Positions 1 to 6,122 are shown, counted from the stretch's first letter. The stretch: DNA of 7,268 bases from Chroococcidiopsidaceae cyanobacterium CP_BM_RX_35 (GCA_019242465.1 JAFAVL010000262.1:1-7268), one strand, 5' to 3'. The notes: a model not told the origin generated them from the letters alone. A program made the numbers and translations.

Positions 1-1020
1 TTAACAATACCCTCTACGCCTCCGCCACACCAGGCACAAGCCGAGCAGCCCGGCGCTGAACATGGTGAGCGAGGGCGGCTCCGGGACCGGGGTCGCCGCC
101 GGGGTCGCCAGCAACCCGTCCGTGTTGCCAGCGCTATCCACGTAGAATCCAACGACCTGACCGAGGTTGTTCACGCCGTTCAACGTCGTGGTCCCGATGC
201 CGTTCGGGTCGTCCAGCGGGGTGAATGTCCGGGTCCCAATGTCGTAGAGGATGCCGTGCATGGCGCCGGCAGCGTCTGTGTCGAAGCCGACGGCGAGACC
301 GTTGTTGTTGACACCCAGGAGCGAGGTCGACAGGGCACCGGGCGCGTTCACGGAGGTGAACGTCCCCCCGTTGTCCACGAAGCCTTGCGTGACACCGTTA
401 GTCGTGTCGAAGCCGACGAGCAGGCCCGCGTTGTTGATGGCCGCCGTCGTGGTGCTCATGGCGTTCGGGGCGTTGATGTCGGCAGAGAAGGTCTTCGAGC
501 CGATGTTGTAGGTATAGCCGTGGTTGTTACCGTTGGCATCGGTGTAGAACCCGACCGCAGTGTTGCTGTTATTCACGCCGAGCAGTTGATTGAACGTCAA
601 GGCCCCCGCTGGCGTGTTCGGGTCGTTCACGTTCGTGAACGTTCCGCCAACGTTGGTCCAACCAAAATTGGCATCCAGCCCCACACCGTTGTTGGTGTTG
701 GACCAAAAGCCGACTGTGGTGCCAGTGTCGTTCAGCCCCGTGACCTGCGTCTGCACCGAGTCAGGAAAGTTCTCGTTGGTATAGTTGCCCTGGCTGTACG
801 GGGGCACTAGCGTATAACCCTTGTTCGGATGGCCAGCGGCACCGCTGCCGAAGTAACCGGCGATGGTGCCGGTGTTGTTGATGCCGAGCAGCTGATTGAA
901 GGTAGGGTCGTTATTGTTGTTAAGCGTCTGGAAATTGTAGGTGGGCGCGGCCTGGACCACGTCGGCAGCACCGGCAATCATGAACAGTGCTATGCCGGTC
1001 GAGACGATGCTTCGAGACAT
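1..1020 (-). CDS. Secreted PEP-CTERM protein with six HAF-like repeats
   Basis: Complete 339-aa reading frame. Residues 1-24 look like a Sec signal peptide (polar start, hydrophobic core, probable cleavage after VVQA). The body carries six copies of a G[IVL]N[ND]xGxxVGF core at residues 46, 95, 148, 194, 236 and 282, spaced 42-53 residues, each followed by a short Gly/Asn-rich strand, as in HAF-repeat extracellular proteins. The C-terminus is a PEP-CTERM sorting signal: VPEPPS at 312-317, a hydrophobic helix to about 332, then RRRR at 333-336. In this family the tail is recognised by an exosortase (EpsH/XrtA type) and the protein is exported to the envelope or extracellular matrix. No exosortase is visible here, and the molecular role of the repeats is unknown. 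The ATG at 1020 is supported by a strong ribosome binding site and a promoter. GC is about 60% in the lines counted, well above the other genes, so recent transfer or repeat-driven bias is possible. Family assignment is secure; function is not. Confidence 0.9.
   Translation of the reverse strand: MSRSIVSTGIALFMIAGAADVVQAAPTYNFQTLNNNNDPTFNQLLGINNTGTIAGYFGSGAAGHPNKGYTLVPPYSQGNYTNENFPDSVQTQVTGLNDTGTTVGFWSNTNNGVGLDANFGWTNVGGTFTNVNDPNTPAGALTFNQLLGVNNSNTAVGFYTDANGNNHGYTYNIGSKTFSADINAPNAMSTTTAAINNAGLLVGFDTTNGVTQGFVDNGGTFTSVNAPGALSTSLLGVNNNGLAVGFDTDAAGAMHGILYDIGTRTFTPLDDPNGIGTTTLNGVNNLGQVVGFYVDSAGNTDGLLATPAATPVPEPPSLTMFSAGLLGLCLVWRRRRGYC
106..936 (-). repeat. Six degenerate HAF-like protein repeats
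   Basis: The coded repeat unit is about 42-53 residues. Its core reads G-[IVL]-N-[ND]-x-G-x-x-[VA]-G-[FY]. The second half of each unit ends in a short Gly/Asn/Asp stretch followed by GY, GF or GI. Copies 3 to 6 are the most alike, and several are preceded by TF followed by a short Asn-Asp/Ala-Pro stretch. This looks like internal duplication with subsequent drift. Confidence 0.8.
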
Positions 1021-1025
1021 GCTTT

Positions 1026-1033
1026 CTCCTTTC
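1026..1033 (-). promoter_or_regulatory. Strong Shine-Dalgarno of the PEP-CTERM gene
   Basis: The minus strand reads GAAAGGAG, with five bases between it and the ATG at 1020. This near-perfect anti-16S match fixes the start codon. The other starts in the window have weak or no such sites, except the HNH gene. Confidence 0.8.
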
Positions 1034-1068
1034 AGGTTTTTGTAAAAACTAATACATTATTTTTCACA

Positions 1069-1098
1069 ACTATATCCAGATGATTACGGCATTGTCAA
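1069..1098 (-). promoter_or_regulatory. Sigma-70-type promoter of the PEP-CTERM gene
   Basis: On the minus strand a perfect -35 TTGACA (1093-1098) is separated by 18 bases from a -10 TATAGT (1069-1074, one mismatch to TATAAT). Transcription would start near 1062, giving a leader of about 40 bases before the ATG at 1020. This supports the gene being transcribed separately from the operon to its right. Confidence 0.7.
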
Positions 1099-1114
1099 CT
1101 TGATCGGACAAGTT
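1097..1114. promoter_or_regulatory. Inverted repeat abutting the -35 element, possible operator
   Basis: AACTTG-ATCGGA-CAAGTT is a perfect 6-6-6 inverted repeat. It overlaps the last two bases of the -35 box and extends upstream, a placement typical of activator or repressor binding sites. No cognate regulator can be named. Confidence 0.4.
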
Positions 1115-1122
1115 CAAAATTA

Positions 1123-1154
1123 AGCACTGTAATTCCTGGAGCGTCAGGAGTGCT
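1123..1154 (-). terminator. Possible leftward terminator
   Basis: The minus-strand transcript would read AGCACT-CCTG-ACGCTC-CAGG-AATTAC-AGTGCT and then TTAATTTTG. The two paired segments (6 and 4 bp) form one stem with a 6-base bulge, followed by a T-rich tail. It lies about 340 bases after the helicase stop and just before the PEP-CTERM promoter, where it would insulate that gene from read-through. The bulge and imperfect T tract keep this tentative. Confidence 0.35.
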
Positions 1155-1239
1155 CAATTTGTGCAGCAAATTTCAGCCCCGCAACTTCTCGCCAATCTTG
1201 AAATCGTTTGCATTGTCACTTCTTACCTCGTCCCATCTA

Positions 1240-1278
1240 GATTTGAGCCATCTGTCCACCATCACTGATTTTAGCCAT
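1240..1278. repeat. Imperfect direct repeat, period 27
   Basis: GATTTGAGCCAT at 1240-1251 recurs as GATTTTAGCCAT at 1267-1278 (11 of 12 bases). Both copies are preceded by CCATC a few bases upstream. The function is unknown. Confidence 0.5.
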
Positions 1279-1301
1279 TAGAAAACATTTTTTCTTTGGC
1301 T
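1273..1301. other. Hairpin downstream of the helicase gene
   Basis: AGCCA pairs with TGGCT, and after a small internal loop AGAAAA pairs with TTTTCT, closing a short A/T loop. No T tract follows on either strand, so an intrinsic terminator is not supported. It could be a processing or stabilising structure at the 3' end of the operon transcript. Confidence 0.35.
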
Positions 1302-1860
1302 AAAAGCTTTACAGGGCAAGGTTTTCGGATATCTATCCAGCCAAGGGTTTTTTCTCATCCGTTGTCTTTCAGTCAGGGCAAGGGTTTGAGAGTAGATGTG
1401 ACAGTAAAAATCACGTTTCGTTGCTTTACCCCATTGGGAAGAAGGCGAGGATAACCCAGGCAATGAGGTGTAATGGTTTGATCTGGCTTGAGCGCATCAG
1501 CGCCAAGAGCGCCATTGCAGCTGTTCTCGGAGCTGGAGCAAGTACTGGTTAGCCATTTGACAAGCTTCCTTGTACTGTTGCTCATCCTGATGTTCCGACC
1601 AACTTCTGGTGGAGCGATCCTTGACGAAGCCGAAAACAGCCGCATGTACTAACTCTGAGTTGCTGCGAAAAGATGGCTCCTCTCCTCTGGCTCTGACTCG
1701 CTCCATTGCTTGCGCCAAAAGCTCTACAGGTTTTTCCACCAAAGAATTACCATTTACTCCATCCCGAATTAAACCACGCTGTTTAAACAAATCATTAACC
1801 AGGCTTCGCACCCTCGCTCCATACCGTTCTTGCATCTCCAACTTGGCTTTATCAGGGCGA

Positions 1861-1868
1861 GCGATCGC
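1861..1868. repeat. HIP1 octamer
   Basis: Perfect GCGATCGC inside the helicase gene. This palindrome is strongly over-represented in many cyanobacterial genomes and supports the taxonomic reading. Confidence 0.9.
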
Positions 1869-3070
1869 ATCTGAATGAGGGACATCGATCGCCGTTTGAG
1901 CGATTTCAGCTTCAATGCCTTTGAGTAGAAGCTCAAAAGTAGCAGCAGGCATAGTGTCCCTAAGTCGGACACCAACAACAACAATCTCGCCGTCCTGGTC
2001 CAAGTTCATGCCATGCTTTTGCAAGACGGCTCGGCGCTGATATACCTGATACGAAATCAATTCGCCATCCACGACCACTTGCCAATCCAGACCTACATGT
2101 TGCACAAAATCGGCCTGCCGCTCTGCTAATTTCGGTCTCGACCTGCTCACCTCGGCTCCCGCTGGGAAATCAAACCAAGCTGGAGCGATCTGCACGGCAT
2201 TACCATCCAGGACGGCTTCCACCTGGACTTGAAAGGTTTTAAGACTCTTAATTTCGGCTAACTTTTGCCCAATAGCATCAACTTCCTGTTGCCAGGGTAA
2301 TGAGGATGGCTGTTCTGGCTCTGTTAGTTGGGTAATATTGGCTTTTTGTGAACCATTTGTCTCACGTTCGGAGTCAGCACCGTTGGCTGAGACTTGAGCA
2401 ACTGGCTCAACTAGCTCAGATAAGCTGCCAGTACTCTGCAACTCTTTGAGCAGGCTGAATTTAGGTGAGGATGGCTGATTAACTGCCACTGGCACTCTTA
2501 ATTCCAGCAAGTCCCCAGACTTGAGCGCTGCTGTATCGCTGAGCCTCAGTACTGTCCCACCTGCTTCATAGGCAGCAGCCAAAGTGGGGCATGTCCGATT
2601 TTCCACTACGGCATCTCTAACAACATCGGCAGTCATGCCCTGAAGGAATCTACCGAACAATTCTCGTAACCCCAGGGCTGCATGAGATACAACTATTGCC
2701 CAGTTAGGATGTGCTAACTCAGGAAACGGACTCGGTGGTGGTCCAGGTACTCGTCGCAGTGATCGTCCCCACTCTTGCTCTGCTGGGGACATGCTCTTGA
2801 GAACGCACAAGCAGCAGGAGACACTCAAATATTTGTGATCGAACCCAACGCCTATTAGACCGCAATGAACGACCACCCAATAGTTGCCCAAATAGAACTG
2901 CTCTAACAAGGCACTGGCACGCCCAGCCAAGTCATATTGTTCGTGCTCAGAATGAATCACCAGCACTTTGCCAGAAAGCACTGGGAAGTTTTCCTCAAGC
3001 AATTGTGCTACTCGATGAGAGTGAGCAACATTTAAGGCTCTGACCAGCATGGCGTGAGGCTGTCCAGTCT

Positions 3071-3078
3071 GCGATCGC
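3071..3078. repeat. HIP1 octamer
   Basis: A second perfect GCGATCGC, also inside the helicase gene. Its presence suggests that this gene has resided in cyanobacteria for some time. Confidence 0.9.
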
Positions 3079-3626
3079 TTGTCCAGCAAAATCTTCACCG
3101 CCATCTCTAGTACAGGCAGAGAGAAGGAATCAGCAAACATGATTTGCCTGAACCAGGCCCGGTCTCTTTGAGCCTTGGCAACAAATTCTTCAGGGTCGTA
3201 CTCAATTTCTTCACCATCTTCCAGCACCAGAAACGCGCTGCTGGTGGCTTCCTGTAAACAGATCCGTTTAATGGGAGGTGGGTCAAGTTTCCAAGCATCT
3301 TGGATGGTAAATTCATAGTCAGCGACTGGTGCATATCTGGTCACGCGCGCCCCTAGCTCGTCGGCATCCTCCACTCTGTTGTACTGGACATGTGGCAACG
3401 GCTGACTATCAGAACGGAATTTGCTCCCTGTGAAATAGCAAAGTAGGGCTGCTGAGAAGTAGTTGGTGATAGTACGATAACTGGCAGCAGCAGAGAAGTG
3501 AGCTTCATCGCAAACAATAATACCAATTCCCTTGGGGTCGATGTCTCCGCGCTGCACCAAGTTGACGAGAAACTGGCGATTGGCAACGAGCATATCTGCT
3601 TGCTGAAGACAATATGCATAGCTATT

Positions 3627-3631
3627 AAATT
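3627..3631 (-). other. Frameshift point in the helicase gene
   Basis: On the minus strand the reading frame changes at AATTTAAT. The downstream frame has a TAA at 3632-3630 immediately before the T run, so the shift must fall at or after it. Adding one T to the TTT at 3629-3627 reads S-A-N-F-N-S-Y-A-Y-C-L-Q-Q-A-D-M-L-V across the junction. The site is not a canonical X-XXY-YYZ slippery heptamer, which argues against programmed -1 frameshifting. Confidence 0.75.
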
Positions 3632-4052
3632 AGCTGAGTCTAACTCAACTATTCTTGGCGGTATTACTCCAGAAGGTAATATTTTCAAGCTGTAGATTAG
3701 CCATTGCTCATATAGAGGACGGTGTTGAGCATCTGTGGGGAAATCCTGTAGAAATCGAGTTCTTAAAGTACAATTATCGGACAGGCAAAGTGCCTGTTTT
3801 CCCTGCATCCAAGGAGCAAGAATATAGGGAGTTAATGCCTGTACCAATGTTTTACCACACCCAACACCTGCGAGAACTAAGGCAGCTTGCCTAGGGTGAG
3901 CGCTCATTTCTCCCCGCGCTGCTTTCTGGTAGATGGCTAGCAATGCCTCTGCTTGATGCTGATACAGTCCTGTTTGACCAGATAGAATCCGGTTTAATAC
4001 AAGTTCGTGATAACTGAGGAAATAATTACCAGCTTGTGGCATTCTCAAAAAC

Positions 4053-4256
4053 CTAAGTATCAGATTTGGAACGATTACAATTGCAGCAAAGGGCTTGAGC
4101 ATTAAACACTTTGGTAAAACCGCCTTTGCTGTAAGGAATTAGATGATCTGCTTCGAAATTGTTCCTATCTAACAATATGCCACAGCTCTGACATCGATAG
4201 TCAGCACGCCGTAGAATCAGCAATTTTTGAGCTTTTGTGAAATATCTACCAGTCAA
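4053..4256 (-). CDS. Small HNH endonuclease
   Basis: A 67-residue protein that is little more than an HNH/McrA-type nuclease domain. Numbered from an in-frame TTG two codons upstream (4262), it has zinc ligands C24-x2-C27 and C59-x2-C62, the catalytic core E-A-D39-H40-L-I-P-Y-S-K-G-G, N54 in the middle of the fold and a C-N-x-x-K ending. All key residues are present, so a metal-dependent DNA-cutting or nicking activity is plausible. I chose TTG 4256 because GAGGAG (4265-4270) lies exactly eight bases upstream; TTG 4262 would be only two bases from it. The gene sits between the AbrB regulator (36-base gap) and the helicase (10-base gap), and its TAG stop overlaps the weak ribosome binding site of the helicase, implying translational coupling. 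It has no separate DNA-recognition domain, so specificity may come from a partner such as the helicase. That last point is inference. Confidence 0.85.
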   Translation of the reverse strand: MTGRYFTKAQKLLILRRADYRCQSCGILLDRNNFEADHLIPYSKGGFTKVFNAQALCCNCNRSKSDT

Positions 4257-4264
4257 TCGCAAAA

Positions 4265-4270
4265 CTCCTC
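4265..4270 (-). promoter_or_regulatory. Shine-Dalgarno deciding the HNH TTG start
   Basis: The minus strand reads GAGGAG, eight bases before TTG 4256. No in-frame ATG is available nearby, so this site is what supports the non-standard start codon. Confidence 0.65.
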
Positions 4271-4287
4271 ATCCAAAACAGTGGGAT

Positions 4288-4304
4288 GTTGCTCAAGAAG
4301 CAAC
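4288..4304. other. Intercistronic hairpin over the AbrB stop codon
   Basis: GTTGCT-CAAGA-AGCAAC is a perfect 6-bp stem with a 5-base loop. It straddles the end of the AbrB gene, whose stop codon overlaps it. There is no T tract, so it is more likely a stabilising or translation-modulating structure than a terminator, if it has a role at all. Confidence 0.4.
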
Positions 4305-4709
4305 TGCAGCCTCAGCTTCTCCTTTTTCAACCTGCTTCAGCTGAATATGTTTCCTTCCCAATGAGATTTCAAACTCATCACCCGGCTCTAGCCCTAACTG
4401 CTTAGTGTAGGCAGCTCCTATCAGCAAGTTGCCATTCGCCTGCACAGTTATTCGATAGCTAGCGCTACGTCCACCACGCCCAACGGTTTTATCTTTGGCA
4501 TCAAGGTCGATCCCTTCAGCCTCAATCAAAGCATTGAGGAATTGCATCATATTGACGCGCCCAATCCCGTTTTTGGTGGTACTGAAGTAGCCGCAGGCTC
4601 TAGCCTTTTCTTCCTTATCTAGGTTTCCTAACTCCTTGACTTTGTGAAGAAGCTCTTCTCCTGTTAGTGCTTTGGTTTCTTTCGGTTCAGCCTTTTTCTG
4701 TTTCACCAT
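4293..4709 (-). CDS. Cyanobacterial AbrB-family (cyAbrB) transcriptional regulator
   Basis: A 138-aa DNA-binding protein with the layout specific to cyanobacterial AbrB proteins. A charged lysine-rich N-terminus is followed by the conserved region L-T-G-E-E-L-L to N-A-L-I-E-A-E-G-I (about residues 15-67), and the AbrB/SpoVT-like swapped-hairpin fold is C-terminal (about 84-127; Y-R-I-T-V-Q, G-L-E-P-G-D-E-F-E-I, H-I-Q-L-K-Q-V). Known cyAbrB proteins are dimeric or tetrameric regulators of nitrogen and carbon metabolism genes. They are usually encoded alone. Here the gene leads an apparent operon with HNH nuclease and helicase genes, so this copy may control that module or itself. The ATG at 4709 lies inside a 13-bp palindrome; no strong ribosome binding site is visible. 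The acidic/alanine-rich tail after 128 is unremarkable. Family assignment is firm, but I cannot say whether it belongs to cyAbrB1 or cyAbrB2. Confidence 0.92.
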   Translation of the reverse strand: MVKQKKAEPKETKALTGEELLHKVKELGNLDKEEKARACGYFSTTKNGIGRVNMMQFLNALIEAEGIDLDAKDKTVGRGGRSASYRITVQANGNLLIGAAYTKQLGLEPGDEFEISLGRKHIQLKQVEKGEAEAAVAS

Positions 4710-4720
4710 TAGACTCTAAT
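4708..4720. promoter_or_regulatory. Palindrome at the AbrB start codon, possible autoregulatory site
   Basis: ATTAGA-C-TCTAAT is a perfect 6-1-6 palindrome. Its left end overlaps the ATG (4707-4709) of the AbrB gene. Such a site could act as an operator or fold in the leader around the start codon. AbrB-type proteins often bind AT-rich DNA without strict sequence specificity, so binding here is only a suggestion. Confidence 0.45.
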
Positions 4721-4748
4721 AAAAAATAGTATTTGTGTGCTTAATTCA

Positions 4749-4777
4749 TATTTATCTCAGAATTTAAAGATTGACAA
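4749..4777 (-). promoter_or_regulatory. Candidate promoter for the AbrB-HNH-helicase operon
   Basis: On the minus strand, TTGTCA (4772-4777, one mismatch to TTGACA) is followed after 17 bases by TAAATA (4749-4754, half matching). The surrounding spacer is very AT-rich and separates umuC from the AbrB gene by 126 bases. The weak -10 keeps this tentative. Confidence 0.35.
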
Positions 4778-4835
4778 GTACTTAGCTTTAACAATATTAA
4801 TTATTTTTCTACTTATGCTGACATCAAAAACTTTC

Positions 4836-6122
4836 TCAACATTTGACCAAGGGTATTTCATCCCAGCGTGTTGTCCAACGCTTCGACATGTATTGCGCTC
4901 GCGTCTGCCAATGTTTGTTCAAACCCATAGCCGCAAGTTTCAAAGTCTCTCGCCCAAAGTGCTCGTCGAGTCCATCAATCAGCTCCATTAAGTGTTTGGG
5001 TCTTTCATCTTCTGGGTCGTAGTCATCAAACAAGCTAAGCTGAATCATATCTTGGTCAGTCAGCCGAGTCAAAATCACTCCAGCTTTGGCAAACTCCACA
5101 TTATCTCTCCAGAGTTTGCTAACAATTGTGAGAGCATAGCGCACCAAAACTGGTGTGTGATTGGTAGCAGTCAGTAAATGGCAGGAGCCTGATTTGGAAT
5201 AGTAGTTGTCTTTGAACCTGCTGGAGTTGGCAAATACGCTCAAAGCACCTGCTGCTAGATGCTCCTGTCTTAACTTCCGAGCAGCACGGGCAGTGAAAGT
5301 AGCAATCGCCTCTTCCAACTCGCGCTGGCATTTCACAGGTCTGCCAAAACTACGAGAAACCATGCAGGACTGGCGTGGACGCGAATGTGACTCAATAGGC
5401 AAGCAACTAATACCTCGCAACTCGAAGACCAGGCGTAAGCCAACTACACCCATGTGCTTCTTGACAAACCAATCGGGTAAGTCTCGTAGTTTTAGAGCTG
5501 TATCAATTCCTTCGGCTAATAACATCTTGCCCCAGCGGTAGCCAATTCCCCAAACATCCTCAATAGCTAAAGTAGCAAGTAGCTCTTCTTGTCTGATATA
5601 GTTATTAGTGATGTCAAGAACTCCTTCAAGTTCAACCACCCGTTTTGCGTAGCGATTTGCCACTTTTGCTAGGGTTTTGGTTTCGGCAACACCAATATTA
5701 ATTGGAATACCTGTATATTGCCGAACAGTGGCACGAATTTGATGTGCATATTCAGTTCTGTAGCAAGATGAAATATGTTCAAGTGATAAAAAAGCTTCAT
5801 CAATCGAGTAGATCTGAACAGCTGGGCTAAATAGTTTCAAAGTTGTCATAACTCTGCTACTCATGTCACCATAGAGCGCGAAGTTAGAACTCTTAGCTAC
5901 CAAGTTTCTTGAATATATCAAGTGCCGAATTTGAAAGAAAGGTTTACCCTTATCAACACATTCTAAGGCTTTTGCTGGTCCATTTAAAGAAACAACACAG
6001 CCGTCATTATTCGATAATACAACCAAGGGAAGTTCCCATAGTCGCGGCTCAAAGACAGCTTCACAACTAGCATAAAATGAATTACAATCAATCAATGCCG
6101 TGCAGTGTTCTTTTCCTAGCAT
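4836..6122 (-). CDS. umuC: UmuC, catalytic subunit of translesion DNA polymerase V
   Basis: A 428-aa Y-family polymerase, close to the 422 aa of E. coli UmuC. With cleaved UmuD it forms Pol V (UmuD'2C), which copies past DNA lesions. The palm metal ligands are present: D12 in A-L-I-D-C-N-S-F-Y-A-S-C and D108-E109 in Y-S-I-D-E-A. The conserved L-S-N-N-D-G-C (36-42) and S-S-N-F-A-L-Y-G-D-M-S (78-88) blocks are intact. QLSLF at 361-365 is a textbook sliding-clamp binding motif placed like QLNLF in E. coli. The C-terminus (about 375-428) resembles the DUF4113 tail of UmuC, ending in T-T-R-W-D-E-I-P. The segment at 45-59 departs from the usual A-R-S-x-E-A-K-A-L-G-I pattern. The ATG at 6122 overlaps the umuD stop by 7 bases, and no ribosome binding site is visible, so translation is probably coupled to umuD. 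Confidence 0.95.
   Translation of the reverse strand: MLGKEHCTALIDCNSFYASCEAVFEPRLWELPLVVLSNNDGCVVSLNGPAKALECVDKGKPFFQIRHLIYSRNLVAKSSNFALYGDMSSRVMTTLKLFSPAVQIYSIDEAFLSLEHISSCYRTEYAHQIRATVRQYTGIPINIGVAETKTLAKVANRYAKRVVELEGVLDITNNYIRQEELLATLAIEDVWGIGYRWGKMLLAEGIDTALKLRDLPDWFVKKHMGVVGLRLVFELRGISCLPIESHSRPRQSCMVSRSFGRPVKCQRELEEAIATFTARAARKLRQEHLAAGALSVFANSSRFKDNYYSKSGSCHLLTATNHTPVLVRYALTIVSKLWRDNVEFAKAGVILTRLTDQDMIQLSLFDDYDPEDERPKHLMELIDGLDEHFGRETLKLAAMGLNKHWQTRAQYMSKRWTTRWDEIPLVKC

Larger units (their letters stand above)
1021..1496. other. Intergenic region without a convincing gene
   Basis: This 476-base stretch holds the PEP-CTERM promoter and ribosome binding site, an inverted repeat at 1097-1114, a terminator-like hairpin at 1123-1154, an imperfect direct repeat at 1240-1278 and a hairpin at 1273-1301. 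Short open frames exist (for example 29 codons at 1173-1262 and 61 codons at 1278-1463, both minus strand). They lack ribosome binding sites or recognisable protein features, so I call no gene. The sequence may include decayed remnants. Confidence 0.6.
1497..4042 (-). pseudogene. SF2 DEAH-box helicase, split by a one-base frameshift
   Basis: Two overlapping frames together encode one SF2 helicase. The N-terminal part starts at ATG 4042, 10 bases after the HNH stop, with TAGG nine bases upstream. It has a Q-motif-like YQHQ (residues 27-30), motif I AGVGCGKT (58-65) and a motif Ia-like TLRTRF. The second frame continues with motif II DEAH (179-182), a motif III position reading TGSKFR (205-210) where TATPFR is usual, motif V GVGFDHK (398-404) and motif VI QEWGRSLRR (423-431). 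About 320 further residues match no domain I recognise. Restoring one T at 3627-3629 gives 848 codons and an uninterrupted junction. As written, the first frame ends at 3353 after about 90 out-of-frame residues. The second could start at ATG 3593 but would lack the Walker A motif, so neither piece should be an active ATPase. The break may be a real mutation or a homopolymer sequencing error; nothing else in the gene looks decayed. Family certain, substrate unknown. Confidence 0.8.

Noticed and set aside
256..810. Long plus-strand open frame (184 codons) inside the PEP-CTERM gene
   Set aside because: It is an antisense shadow of a GC-rich repetitive gene; the minus-strand product has a signal peptide, repeats and a sorting tail, while this frame has no recognisable feature.
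1173..1262. Minus-strand frame of 29 codons rich in Trp and charged residues, with an R-W-D-E stretch like the end of UmuC
   Set aside because: The similarity covers only four or five residues, the frame lacks a ribosome binding site and it includes part of a direct repeat; chance is the simpler explanation.
1278..1463. Minus-strand frame of 61 codons after the helicase
   Set aside because: No ribosome binding site and no known motif or secretion signal; the composition looks like non-coding sequence.
1373..1645. Minus-strand frame of 90 codons across the helicase 3' end
   Set aside because: It overlaps the helicase C-terminus in another frame and has no protein-family features.
3622..3640. 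Programmed -1 ribosomal frameshift in the helicase
   Set aside because: The bases T-AAT-TTA do not form a slippery heptamer, P-site re-pairing would be on TAA, and no strong downstream structure was evident.
4043..4102. Upstream ATG at 4102 as the helicase start
   Set aside because: It lies inside the HNH coding region, and the extra 20 residues are an out-of-frame reading of it; ATG 4042 follows the HNH stop with suitable spacing.
4771..4800. Plus-strand promoter-like TTGACA in the umuC-AbrB spacer
   Set aside because: No plus-strand gene follows, and the downstream plus-strand frame is antisense to umuC.
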